Shown one piece after another: positions 54,627 through 63,112 of a stretch of DNA of 64,000 nucleotides. The translations under genes and the position numbers were made by a program. How positions within the stretch are numbered: position 1 is the stretch's first letter; each line of letters starts with the position of its first letter. Source of the stretch: Actinomycetales bacterium (GTDB taxonomy: Bacteria > Actinomycetota > Actinomycetes > Actinomycetales > Microbacteriaceae). Under the pieces are notes generated by a model. The model did not search any database. It was not told the origin of the DNA and saw only the letters and a list, made by a program, of their open reading frames with translations. The DNA is taken from the NCBI GenBank assembly GCA_015654475.1, contig JAATGV010000037.1:48554-112553 (forward strand), read 5' to 3'.

Positions 54627-55052
54627 GCTTACCCACTATTGCAGGACGATGTTTCGACTACGCTCCGCACGCCGACGATCGGCATTCACCTCCAGGGTTT
54701 CGCGCGCTTCCTCGTCGCGCGCATGCACAGACTCGGCTTCGCACCTGTGCCGAGGTGAGCATGCCACTCAAGGCTCCGCCGTGATCGAAGACCTACCAGG
54801 AACCTATAGCCTCGATTTGATCAGTCCGGACGAGAGAGTCGTCACCGACACGCTGACTGGTCGCGACCCGTTCTGCGTCCGCCAGCGTCTCGAGAGGCAG
54901 AGGTGGCCTGGGCGGCACATCCATCTGCGACGCGCCGGACCACCGAGAATCGCACGCGGATGCGACACCCGAACGCGTTGACGCTGTGCTGCTGCACCCG
55001 GTGTGCCGCATCTCGATAGAGTAAAGAGGTTGAATTCGTCGGACGGGGACAT
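54627..55052. other. Gene-free region between divergent genes
   Basis: About 425 bases with no convincing gene. One plus-strand frame ending at 54981 begins plausibly from a GTG at 54781 but turns into Arg/Pro/His-rich sequence; I do not call it. It must contain the promoter of the DUF2252 gene; I see nothing else firm. Confidence 0.45.
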
Positions 55053-56432
55053 ATGTCGAAGCACATCGAAACTCTGCAGAGCATCCATGCTCCCGTGCTG
55101 AGCCAGGCGGCCCAACTCGACAAAGGCCGGGCCCTCCGAGGTCTCGTTCCACGGTCATCTCATGCGGCATATGTCGCGAGAGACCGCGACCCGCTTGCCA
55201 TTCTTGCCGAACAGAACGCTTCACGAATCCCGGAGCTCATCCCGCTGAGATTCGCACGAACTGCGGCAAGCCCATTCACCTTCTACCGTGGTACAGCCGC
55301 AATCCAGGCATATGACATGGCTGCTGAGACCGTCACGGGCATCGATATCGTAAGTTGCGGCGATGCCCACATAAGCAATTTCGGACTTTTCGCTTCGCCG
55401 CAACGCACCATCATGTTCGATCTCAACGACTTCGATGAGTCAGCCGTCGGGCCATGGGAATGGGATGTCAAGCGGCTTGCCGCGAGCGTGGTGGTCGGCG
55501 CACTCGACTCTGGGCACTCTCTGGAGGCGGGGCGCGATGCGGCTCGGCACAGCGTGTGGGCGTACCGGTGCGCACTGCGCGAGATGATGCCGCTCGGCGT
55601 GCTCGAACGCTATTACATGAGCGCCGATGTCGCAGAACGGCGCACGAGGATGATGCCACGCTCCCAGGGGATGCTTGACAAGGCGGTCCGCCAGGCAAGC
55701 AGACGCACATCGGCGAGCTTCGTGCGCAAAGTGATCACTGTCGCGCCGGACGGTTCATCGCAGCTCATCGAGCAACCCCCTGTTCTGACGCACCTTTCTG
55801 ACGAAGAAGAGACTTGGGTCGAACAGTTCATGGAGCTATACAGATTGTCGGTGCGCGCAGACATCCGGGTGGTGCTGTCACAGTTTCGGCTCGTGGATGC
55901 CGTGCGCCGCGTCGTCGGCGTCGGTTCCGTTGGCACACGCTGCTACCTCTTGTTCCTCGTTGGCCCAAGCGGCGAGCCGTTCGTGTTGCAAGTCAAAGAG
56001 GCACAGCCCTCCGTACTCGAAACATATGGTGGCAGGCTTCAGCCAAAGCGGCGGGGAAAGGCACTTGGCCAGGGCGCAAGGGTTGTCGCGGCTCAGCGCA
56101 CCCTGCAAGCCGTATCCGACCCGTTCCTTGGCCACTGCATCGTCGATGAACATCACTTCTATGTGCGCCAGTTTCGTGACTACAAGGGATCCTTTGACAC
56201 GGCCGAGATGAACTCCCATGAGTACATCGCGTATGTCGACGCCTGCGGAGCGCTGCTCGCCCGCGCGCATGCGCAAAGCCCGGATGCCGCAGTCATCGCT
56301 GGATATCTCGGCAAATCCGACGTTTTCGACCGCGCGATCGCCGAATGGGCAGTCGCCTATTCCGATCAGTCGCATGCGGATTATTCACGACTTCGAGAGG
56401 CTATAGCGTCCGGCGCAATCGCGACAGCGTGA
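55053..56432 (+). CDS. DUF2252 family protein
   Basis: This 459-residue protein has DUF2252 signatures: RGLVPRSSHAAY, FTFYRGTAAIQAYDMA, IVSCGDAHISNFG, MFDLNDFDESAVGPWEWDVKRLAAS, and the C-terminal HFYVRQFRDYKGS. The HISNFG and FDLNDFDE motifs resemble the catalytic and metal-binding loops of kinase-fold proteins, so a small-molecule kinase activity is possible but unproven. GGGGAC lies before the ATG. It is not cotranscribed with either neighbour. Confidence 0.87.
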   Translation: MSKHIETLQSIHAPVLSQAAQLDKGRALRGLVPRSSHAAYVARDRDPLAILAEQNASRIPELIPLRFARTAASPFTFYRGTAAIQAYDMAAETVTGIDIVSCGDAHISNFGLFASPQRTIMFDLNDFDESAVGPWEWDVKRLAASVVVGALDSGHSLEAGRDAARHSVWAYRCALREMMPLGVLERYYMSADVAERRTRMMPRSQGMLDKAVRQASRRTSASFVRKVITVAPDGSSQLIEQPPVLTHLSDEEETWVEQFMELYRLSVRADIRVVLSQFRLVDAVRRVVGVGSVGTRCYLLFLVGPSGEPFVLQVKEAQPSVLETYGGRLQPKRRGKALGQGARVVAAQRTLQAVSDPFLGHCIVDEHHFYVRQFRDYKGSFDTAEMNSHEYIAYVDACGALLARAHAQSPDAAVIAGYLGKSDVFDRAIAEWAVAYSDQSHADYSRLREAIASGAIATA

Positions 56433-56503
56433 CGAGCGCCCAGCGCACACAGAGGGCACATCGCTCCCACCGGCCGGACACTTCATCGAGCGCGCAAGCG
56501 TGC

Positions 56504-57310
56504 TCACCCCGAGATGTCTCGGCGACGTAACACCACCGCCGTCGCGGCAACACAACAGAGGCTCACGCCCCAGAGCAACGCCAGCCCGATCCACGATGCG
56601 CCGTCGCGCAGCGGTGCCTCATGGTATGCCCACGAATAGGGCGAAAACCAGCGCAGCCAGTCGGCGTTTGGCACTTGATTGGCGAGCGCGTTGAACACAT
56701 ATCCCAGCACGGCGACGCCAGCACCCGCTGAGGTGGCAAACACACGGCGGCCCGTGGATGCACCGACCAATAATGCAACTGTTGCCGAGACGCACGCCAG
56801 ACCGACCAACGCGGCAAGCGCGGCAAGCAAGTTCGTGATACTGATGCCCAGATCGGATGGACTGTTCAACGCCAGAATGACTCCCCCAGATAGCGCACCT
56901 AGCGCCACAAGCCGCGCAAGCACCGAGAGAACGGATTCGCTCGCGTATTGTCCACGACCAACCCCATGCGCAAGCGTGAGTTCAAGGACGCCTGATTCTT
57001 CGGCGCCGGCGATGGCAGCCGATCCCCACGCAGTAGCAGCGAAAATAAACAGAAAAAATCCGATTAGCCCAAAAAAGGTGGCCTGCGTGTATCCGACACC
57101 TGAGACGATGTCCTCGTAGCCAAGGGTTCGAACTAACTCTGGCGGCAAACTCGCGATCAGTTGCTGCATCTGCCCGCTGCCACCGATACTCGGAAATAGC
57201 GGCAAATACAGGAGCAAGGCGGCACTCACGCCAACTCCCCAGGCGACAAGTGAGCGCCATGAATCGCCAAACGAACGTCGGAATACGGGGAGCACTGGCA
57301 AGTTACTCAT
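56504..57310 (-). CDS. ABC-2 type exporter permease
   Basis: The 268-residue membrane protein has six hydrophobic segments, and a GAEESGVLELTLAHGVGRGQYASE segment typical of ABC-2 permeases that pair with a separate ATPase. The start MSNLPVLPVFRR at 57310 overlaps the ATPase stop by eight bases. Substrate unknown; such pairs in Actinobacteria often export drugs or lipids. Confidence 0.85.
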   Translation of the reverse strand: MSNLPVLPVFRRSFGDSWRSLVAWGVGVSAALLLYLPLFPSIGGSGQMQQLIASLPPELVRTLGYEDIVSGVGYTQATFFGLIGFFLFIFAATAWGSAAIAGAEESGVLELTLAHGVGRGQYASESVLSVLARLVALGALSGGVILALNSPSDLGISITNLLAALAALVGLACVSATVALLVGASTGRRVFATSAGAGVAVLGYVFNALANQVPNADWLRWFSPYSWAYHEAPLRDGASWIGLALLWGVSLCCVAATAVVLRRRDISG

Positions 57311-58283
57311 GGCGGGGGCGCCTGCCATCAGCTGTGGACATGGAAGTTTTTACGACACCTGGCGGTGATGCCGACCCCACCTCGCCATAGAGTTGCAGCA
57401 CCGATTCTTCTAAATCGGGTTCCTCGATAACCAAGTCGGTGACGGTCAACGAGGCCAAAGCCTTGATAAGGGGATCGATATTGCCATCGATTGTGGCACG
57501 TACTCGTACTGTGTTCTCCCCGAATACTTGTAGGTCACGCACGCCAGGAACACCGGAAAGTCGACTTCGTATAGCATCGACCGATTCGCCATCTACGCCC
57601 GCTTGAACGTGCCTAATCTGCCCGAGACGTAGCGCAGCCACCGCCCCCTCGGCCACCACGCTTCCGTTACTCAGCACCGCGACTTCGTCCGCGATCTGTT
57701 GGATCTCGCTCAAGACATGCGAGCTGAGCAAGACGGTTTGGCCCGCCTCCCGTGCCTCACGCACCATGACGAGAAACTCTCGCTGCACGAGCGGGTCGAG
57801 GCCACTTGTCGGCTCATCGAGAATCAACAACTCGGGCTGGTGCATGAAAGCCTGGATGAGGCCAAGTTTCTGCTTGTTTCCCTTCGAGAGCGCATGCACG
57901 GGGCGTGTCAGGTCGACGCAAAGCCTCTCAGCAAGTTCGTCGATCGCACCAGGCTTGACACTGCCGCTGATGAGGGCGAGATGCTGCAGCAATTGACGGC
58001 CGCGCACCCGACCATCCAGCCGGAGTTCGCCAGGAATATACCCAATTCGGCGACGCAGCGCCGGGCCGCCAGCACGAGGAGGCACGCCGAGCACCAATGC
58101 GGTGCCTGAGGTCGGTCGGATGATGTCGAGCAGGACACGTAACGTCGTCGTTTTGCCCGCACCGTTCGGGCCGATCAAACCGAATACGCTTCCCGACGCA
58201 ACGTGCAGTTTGAGATCGCGTACCGCCCAGTTTGAGCCGTACTGTTTGGCCAAATTTCGCACTTCGATGGCTGCCGTCATCAT
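57303..58283 (-). CDS. ABC exporter ATPase
   Basis: The 326-residue protein contains Walker A GPNGAGKTT at residues 38-46, the signature LSKGNKQK (variant of LSGGQ) near 135, Walker B LLILDEPTSGLDP near 155, and SSHVLSEIQQIADEV. A C-terminal regulatory region of ~100 residues follows, typical of CcmA/DrrA-type ATPases. ATG at 58283 follows AGAAGGAG by four bases. Its left end meets the permease; its promoter region abuts a decayed SDR gene. Confidence 0.9.
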   Translation of the reverse strand: MMTAAIEVRNLAKQYGSNWAVRDLKLHVASGSVFGLIGPNGAGKTTTLRVLLDIIRPTSGTALVLGVPPRAGGPALRRRIGYIPGELRLDGRVRGRQLLQHLALISGSVKPGAIDELAERLCVDLTRPVHALSKGNKQKLGLIQAFMHQPELLILDEPTSGLDPLVQREFLVMVREAREAGQTVLLSSHVLSEIQQIADEVAVLSNGSVVAEGAVAALRLGQIRHVQAGVDGESVDAIRSRLSGVPGVRDLQVFGENTVRVRATIDGNIDPLIKALASLTVTDLVIEEPDLEESVLQLYGEVGSASPPGVVKTSMSTADGRRPRHE

Positions 58284-58296
58284 TGTGCTCCTTCTG

Positions 58297-58578
58297 CAAC
58301 TAAGCTCCGCGGTCAAACTCCGTGAAGAATCGGATTTCACGATGTCTGCGGTCGCGCCAGGTGAGGCGATGAAGAAGAGAGCCGACCTGGCTGCTCACCA
58401 CCGTACTCGTAAATCAACCGTGGTCGCTTGCGGCGCAACGGTGCGGCCAATGGAAAGGTTGGGTACAGTCGAAGATGTCACCGAGGTCACGGAATTTCTG
58501 GCCGGGCCGACCTGTTGGTGAGACGGCCACATCATTTTCGCACACGGAGGGATGACCAAAGATGACCGCACCCATTGA
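58297..58578 (+). pseudogene. SDR pseudogene, 3' remnant with in-frame stop
   Basis: Read in one frame, the plus strand gives DFTMSAVAPGEA (SDR NAVAPG motif), then MERLGTVEDVTEVTEFLAG (typical RLGTPEDVAE helix), a TGA stop at 58519-58521, and in the same frame DGHIIFAHGGMTK, the SDR C-terminus, ending at a TGA at 58576. The catalytic and cofactor-binding N-terminal half is gone; the ABC transporter genes lie where it should be. It overlaps the start of the SnoaL-like gene. Remnant extent at the left is approximate. Confidence 0.75.
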
Positions 58579-58900
58579 GGCACCTGCAGCAATCCACTCG
58601 TTTATTACCGCTACCAATTCCGAAAACTCAGAGGCCTTCGTCGCGGCATTCACCGAAGACGCTGTGCTCGACGATTGGGGCAATATCTACAGCGGGAGCG
58701 AAGGCATTGCGAAGTGGAACCGTACCGACAACATCGGCAAACACTCTCGCTTTGAGCTAGTCAGCATTTCCGCGGACAACAGGCAAGACACATTTGTTGC
58801 CGTACTCGCCGTATCTGGCGACGGATACAACGGCACTGGCCCCATGACGTTCGAACTGCACGGCAACAAGATCGCGCGGCTCACCATCAGCCCGAACTAA
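58562..58900 (+). CDS. SnoaL/NTF2-like small protein
   Basis: The 112-residue protein matches the NTF2-like/SnoaL fold: an opening helix IHSFITATNSENSEAFVAAF, then TEDAVLDDWGNIYSGSEGIAKW and a sheet with FELHGNKIARLTISPN. This fold often binds small hydrophobic substrates, but function is unknown. GGAGGGAT lies nine bases before the ATG. SnoaL-like and SDR genes often pair; here the SDR partner upstream is decayed, leaving this gene as a survivor. Confidence 0.78.
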   Translation: MTAPIEAPAAIHSFITATNSENSEAFVAAFTEDAVLDDWGNIYSGSEGIAKWNRTDNIGKHSRFELVSISADNRQDTFVAVLAVSGDGYNGTGPMTFELHGNKIARLTISPN

Positions 58901-59092
58901 CGCATTCGAGGCCGCGAGGCGACAATCCAGACGGCACCGTCGGACGCGACCGGCCCTGACGGCGGTAGCACGGTCGCCACGATGATCCATTACGTGCCTA
59001 TGCCTATCTTCGGTTGCGTCATCTGATGCCATGCAATTCACGAACAAGATGATGCCACCGGGCGGTGCTCGGGCAGGCGAACCACCCGAAAA

Positions 59093-59677
59093 CTATCCGA
59101 GCAGGTGCTCAAGCAATATCTGCATTCCGATGCCGATCAGCACGACGCCACCGATCAACTCGGCGATGCGTCGAAACCGCGCTCCGAAACGGTGCCCAAG
59201 CAAGACACCGAACACCGAGAGAACAAACGTGACGATTGCAATCACTGTTGAAGCCCACACGATCGACACGTCGATCAGCGCGAGGGTGATACCGACGGCG
59301 AGCGCGTCGATGCTTGTCGCGACGGAGAGCAGAAGCAACCCGCGTACATCGAGTTTGTGCACGCCGTCGTCAACGCCAGTGATCTTGCTTTCGTCATCTG
59401 CGGCAGGCCAGATCGCATCTTTGAGCATTTTCATGCCGATCAAGGCAAGCAGGCCGAACGCGATCCAATGGTCGAATGACACGATGAAGTGCCCGAACTG
59501 GGCACCAATCAGCCAGCCGATCAGCGGCATAACCCCTTGGAAAAGGCCGAAGCTTCCTGCAACCGCGAGAACATGAGTGGGACGAATGGCGCGCATGCGA
59601 ACGCCTTGCACGAGCGCAACGGCGAACGCGTCGGTCGCTAGACCAAACGAAAGAACAACAAGCGCAAAAATGGACAC
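59093..59677 (-). CDS. mntP: MntP, manganese efflux pump
   Basis: MntP exports Mn2+ and protects against manganese excess. The 194-residue protein has six transmembrane helices in two repeats; conserved Asp residues lie in SFGLATDAFAVALVQG near residue 16 and LSVATSIDALAVGITLALID near residue 119. The ATG follows GGAG by 11 bases. The 5' leader contains a manganese riboswitch, which strongly supports the call. Confidence 0.94.
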   Translation of the reverse strand: MSIFALVVLSFGLATDAFAVALVQGVRMRAIRPTHVLAVAGSFGLFQGVMPLIGWLIGAQFGHFIVSFDHWIAFGLLALIGMKMLKDAIWPAADDESKITGVDDGVHKLDVRGLLLLSVATSIDALAVGITLALIDVSIVWASTVIAIVTFVLSVFGVLLGHRFGARFRRIAELIGGVVLIGIGMQILLEHLLG

Positions 59678-59698
59678 GACAACTCCGGCAACGCTATG

Positions 59699-59712
59699 CC
59701 CGTCTAAACGGG
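59699..59712 (-). promoter_or_regulatory. Hairpin between the riboswitch and mntP, possible expression platform
   Basis: CCCGT/ACGGG arms with a four-base loop lie between the aptamer end and the mntP ribosome-binding site. It could form part of the switch mechanism; there is no U-run, so control may act on translation or by Rho. Confidence 0.4.
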
Positions 59713-59726
59713 TAATGAACAGGTGC

Positions 59727-59835
59727 CGAAGGTCTCGCTCGCCCTCACAACGTGAAGGTGGTTAGCCGGGCCTGAGCCAGTATGTCGACTAACCGCTTTT
59801 GGACTTGACGCCCCAATGGGAACTACTCCCCTTCG
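59727..59835 (-). promoter_or_regulatory. yybP-ykoY manganese riboswitch
   Basis: On the minus strand the leader of mntP contains the conserved GGGGAGTAG directly after P1 arm CGAAGG (59830-59835) and, near the 3' end, GCGAGACC followed by the complementary arm CCTTCG (59727-59732). These are the two halves of the Mn2+-binding internal loop with its closing stem, about 110 bases apart. The mid part (CGTCAAG, CAGGCCCGG) fits the second stem. Family and host gene agree. Confidence 0.87.
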
Positions 59836-59974
59836 ATAATGTCAATCGTGGCATGAGTACGTGACACGGGTCAAGTGCGCCGCGCGGCGCGGCCCCGCGA
59901 ATCAGCAAGGGCCAGCACTGCCGACGGGCGCCGGGCCGGCACCCGAAACAGACCTCCGCTGGAACAACCTGCCG

Positions 59975-61699
59975 TTAGAACAGCTGTCTCCAGTTGGCGC
60001 GTGCGAGGTCAAAGAGTTCGTCGCCTCGGCCGGAGAGCACGGTACGCAACGCATAGAGCGTAAAGCCCTTGACCTGTTCTGCTGTGATGGCTGGCGGCAT
60101 CGAGAGTTCCTGGCGCTCCGTGACGACGTCCAACAGCGCCGGGCCGTCGAACGCAAGCCACTCATCCACGGCGGCCTTGAGGTCTTTCGACCTGGTAACC
60201 CGAATGCCGTGGATGCCCATCGCCTCGGCGACCTTGGCGAAATCGGGATTCTCGAGGTCTGTGCCATAGTTCACGAACCCTGCCGCCTTCATTTCGAGTT
60301 CGACGAAGTTCAGCGACGAATTGTTGAATACGGCCACCTTGACGGGCAGCTTGCCCTGGGTGAGCGTGATCAGTTCGCCGAGCACCATGGCGAGTCCGCC
60401 GTCACCAGCGAGCGCGATCACCTGACGATCCGGGGCCGCTACCTGGGCACCGATGCCATGTACCAGCGCATTGGCCATCGATCCATGACTGAACGAGCCG
60501 ATCAGTCTACGTTCTTCGGTCATGTGCAGGTAGCGTGCCGCCCACACCACTGGCGAGCCGACGTCTGCGGTGAATATCGCGTCGTGGTCTGCCGCCTCGT
60601 CAATCAGCCGGGCCAAGTACTGAGGATGGATGGTTGCCTTGCCCCGGGATGGCACCGCTAGTTCGTCGAGTTTGATGCGAGCCTTGGCGTAATGTGCGCG
60701 CGCATCGTCCAGGTGGGCACGCTTCTTTTTCCGCTCGATCAATGGCAGCAGCGCAGTCGCAGTCGCCTTTGCGTCGCCGACGAGTCCGAGATCGAGTGGA
60801 TGCCTGCGCCCGAGCTGAGAACCTCGGATGTCGACCTGAATGGTGGTGGCGTTTTCGGGATAGAACTGCTGGTAGGGAAAATCTGTGCCGAGCATCAATA
60901 AAACGTCGGACGCTTCCATGGCGCGGTATCCCGAAGTGAAGCCAAGTAGGCCGGTCATGCCGACATCGAACGGGTTGTCGTACTCGATGTACTCTTTGCC
61001 ACGCAGCGCATGCACAATGGGCGCACCGAGAGCGTCTGCGAGCGCGATGACCTCGTCGTGCGCCCCTGCAACCCCGGCACCGGCAAGAATGGTGACCTTC
61101 TGGGCCGAGTTGAGTATACCGGCGGCCTTCTCTAGTTCCGCCGTCGACGGAACGATGGTCGGCATCGCGCGAGTGATGGATGTGACGCGGTCGGACTCGA
61201 CGTTCGCCAAGGCGACGTCGCCAGGGATCACCACGACGGCAACACCGCGTTTCTCGATCGCTTCTCGCATAGCTATTTCGAGCACGCGCGGCATTTGGCT
61301 TGCCGACGCGACGTACTCGACATAGACGCTCGCCTCCCGGAAGAGTTCTTGCGGATGGGTCTCTTGAAAATAGTTGCTGCCGATTTCTGCGGTAGGGATG
61401 TGGGCGGCGATGGCGAGCACGGGCACGCGCGACCGGTTGGCGTCGAACAGACCGTTGACGAGGTGCAAGTTGCCCGGCCCACATGAACCGACTGCGACCG
61501 CAAGCTCGCCGGTGAGTGCAGCATCCGCGGCGGCGGCAAAAGCGGCCGCCTCTTCATGGCGCACATGCACCCAATCGATCGTGCTGCGCTTGCGCAGTGC
61601 ATCAGTGAATCCGTTGAGTGAGTCACCGGGTATCCCGTAAACTCGCTTGACCCCGTTTGTCTCCAAAACACTGACGATGTTGTCTGCGACGTTTGTCAC
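59975..61699 (-). CDS. poxB: Pyruvate oxidase/dehydrogenase (quinone), PoxB-like
   Basis: PoxB decarboxylates pyruvate to acetate and CO2, passing electrons to membrane quinone, with ThDP and FAD. The 574-residue protein has RHEEAAAFAAAADAALTG (catalytic Glu near 49), GSCGPGNLHLVNGLFDA, and the ThDP motif GDGGLAMVLGELITLTQ with NNSSLNF near 430-460. It ends with a C-terminal segment of the membrane-binding type. GTG at 61699 follows AGAGGAG. A 23-bp palindrome 31-54 bases upstream is a likely operator. Confidence 0.92.
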   Translation of the reverse strand: MTNVADNIVSVLETNGVKRVYGIPGDSLNGFTDALRKRSTIDWVHVRHEEAAAFAAAADAALTGELAVAVGSCGPGNLHLVNGLFDANRSRVPVLAIAAHIPTAEIGSNYFQETHPQELFREASVYVEYVASASQMPRVLEIAMREAIEKRGVAVVVIPGDVALANVESDRVTSITRAMPTIVPSTAELEKAAGILNSAQKVTILAGAGVAGAHDEVIALADALGAPIVHALRGKEYIEYDNPFDVGMTGLLGFTSGYRAMEASDVLLMLGTDFPYQQFYPENATTIQVDIRGSQLGRRHPLDLGLVGDAKATATALLPLIERKKKRAHLDDARAHYAKARIKLDELAVPSRGKATIHPQYLARLIDEAADHDAIFTADVGSPVVWAARYLHMTEERRLIGSFSHGSMANALVHGIGAQVAAPDRQVIALAGDGGLAMVLGELITLTQGKLPVKVAVFNNSSLNFVELEMKAAGFVNYGTDLENPDFAKVAEAMGIHGIRVTRSKDLKAAVDEWLAFDGPALLDVVTERQELSMPPAITAEQVKGFTLYALRTVLSGRGDELFDLARANWRQLF

Positions 61700-61730
61700 G
61701 ACCTACTCCTCTACCCTCGACTGCCCTTCA

Positions 61731-61753
61731 TTACTATACGCGGCGTATAGTAA
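61731..61753. promoter_or_regulatory. 23-bp perfect palindrome, candidate operator of poxB
   Basis: Arms TTACTATACGC (61731-61741) and GCGTATAGTAA (61743-61753) flank one central G. On the minus strand the right arm contains TATAGT, a likely -10 hexamer, so a bound repressor would block the promoter. The regulator is not identified; TetR-type proteins use palindromes of this shape. Confidence 0.75.
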
Positions 61754-61915
61754 ATAAGCGTACTGGGAGCAGATATTTGTATCAATCCTCATATCGCGAG
61801 CAACGAATCGCGATCGCGAAAGAGCAAGATCGTCGTCCCTGGCCAGATCCCAACCCCGAAATCACCGTCCGCCAATCCTCAATGTCTCAGCGTCAACGCA
61901 CAATCCCGAGCCGGC

Positions 61916-62911
61916 CTAATTCGGCTGCGCGAGCAGAGCACGGGCCGTCTTGACGTCGGTGATGAGGATGTTGCACCAGCCACCGCGCACAGCCGCGCGA
62001 ATGCTCTGCAGCTTGCGGGAACCACCAGCAGCCGCTATTCGGCGCGGGATCGCAAACAGCTCATCCACGTCGATTCCCACCACCCGATCGTCGATGGGGG
62101 AAACAATCCTGTCGCCGTTCTCGTCAAAGTAGCGAAAGCTCACGTCCCCTACTGCGCCACGACGAATAAGCTCTTCGAGGTTCTCCTCTGAAAGCGAGTT
62201 CCCGCTTTCGCGTAGCAGGGGGGACGGTTCGACGCTGCCGATACCGAACACCGCGACGGTAACCGACCTCCACTCCTTCATCACATCGGCGAGGGCGCGA
62301 TCGGACATCAAAATGGCACGAGCATCGGGCGTCTCGAGCAACCCAGGAGCCGGTAGGAACAACGGTCTGGACCTAGTCAGATCAGCGAGTCGGCTCATCG
62401 CGCGGTTCATCAGGCTTTGACTTGATGCCTCGCCGACCCCACCGACGATCTGGACCACCTTCTCGATCGAATTGCTTGTGGCCCCCATGCTGTTGACCAT
62501 CGAAAGCAGCGTCTCGCTCCACGATGAGAAACCAAGCACATCGCCAGTGTCGAGCGTGGACTCCAAGTATCGGGCAAGCGTGCCGCCGAGCGTGGAGAAC
62601 AGAGCCGAATCGTCGTCGTAGCACTCAACGACCACAGCCTCTCGTAATCCATACCGAGATTCGAGCCCCTCTTCCAGCTCAACATAAATCTGAGGCGCGG
62701 TGGCTACAACGGTCTTCACAATTCCGATCTCGTTCGCCTTGCGGAGCAGACGCGAGACCTTGGTCTGCGAGATATGCAGACGCTCGGCGATGGCGTTTTG
62801 CCGCAGCTCCGACTCGTAATACATGCGTGCAACGCGAATCATCAGCCGGAGCTGGGCGGGTTCAATGCGCTCAAGCCCCTCCGCGTATCCGGCGATTTCA
62901 GAAAGCCCCAC
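61916..62911 (-). CDS. SorC-family sugar-responsive regulator
   Basis: The 332-residue protein has an N-terminal HTH (ARMYYESELRQNAIAERLHISQTKVSRLLRKANE) and a C-terminal SorC sugar-binding domain with DVLGFSSWSETL, IVQIVGGVGEAS and IGSVEPSPLL, similar to regulators of deoxyribose, sorbose or related sugars. Start uncertain: GTG at 62911 with GAAGGAAC upstream gives normal length; an open frame continues to 63037. It diverges from a DeoC-type aldolase gene, its probable target. Confidence 0.82.
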   Translation of the reverse strand: MGLSEIAGYAEGLERIEPAQLRLMIRVARMYYESELRQNAIAERLHISQTKVSRLLRKANEIGIVKTVVATAPQIYVELEEGLESRYGLREAVVVECYDDDSALFSTLGGTLARYLESTLDTGDVLGFSSWSETLLSMVNSMGATSNSIEKVVQIVGGVGEASSQSLMNRAMSRLADLTRSRPLFLPAPGLLETPDARAILMSDRALADVMKEWRSVTVAVFGIGSVEPSPLLRESGNSLSEENLEELIRRGAVGDVSFRYFDENGDRIVSPIDDRVVGIDVDELFAIPRRIAAAGGSRKLQSIRAAVRGGWCNILITDVKTARALLAQPN

Positions 62912-62998
62912 GAGACCACCATGTTCCTTCGCGAACCAAGCCGCTGGCACCCAACGGCGTTCATTTGACACCGTCGGCATCCAATGACAACATGATAG

Positions 62999-63018
62999 TA
63001 CCGCTTGTTCTTGCGGTA
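62999..63018. promoter_or_regulatory. Inverted repeat in the SorC/DeoC intergenic region, site 1
   Basis: TACCGC and GCGGTA arms are separated by eight bases. Placed between divergent sorC-like and deoC-like genes, it is a candidate binding site for the regulator. Confidence 0.45.
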
Positions 63019-63019
63019 G

Positions 63020-63033
63020 TGAATATTTATTCA
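63020..63033. promoter_or_regulatory. Inverted repeat in the SorC/DeoC intergenic region, site 2
   Basis: TGAATA/TATTCA arms with a two-base centre lie directly next to site 1 and are AT-rich, so it may overlap a promoter -10. Confidence 0.4.
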
Positions 63034-63112
63034 TCACGAGAACGCGGCAATGCTGCCGAGATCCCCTGGAATCCCGAGACGCACCGAACGGCTATCTGAG
63101 AAAGGCACATCA

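Noticed and set aside
54781..54981. Possible small protein upstream of the DUF2252 gene
   Set aside because: The first ~38 codons from a GTG look protein-like but the rest is Arg/Pro/His-rich; no ribosome-binding site or homology.
61808..61819. TCGCGATCGCGA palindrome between poxB and the SorC gene
   Set aside because: Such CG-rich 12-mers arise readily in this genome; no positional evidence supports a function.
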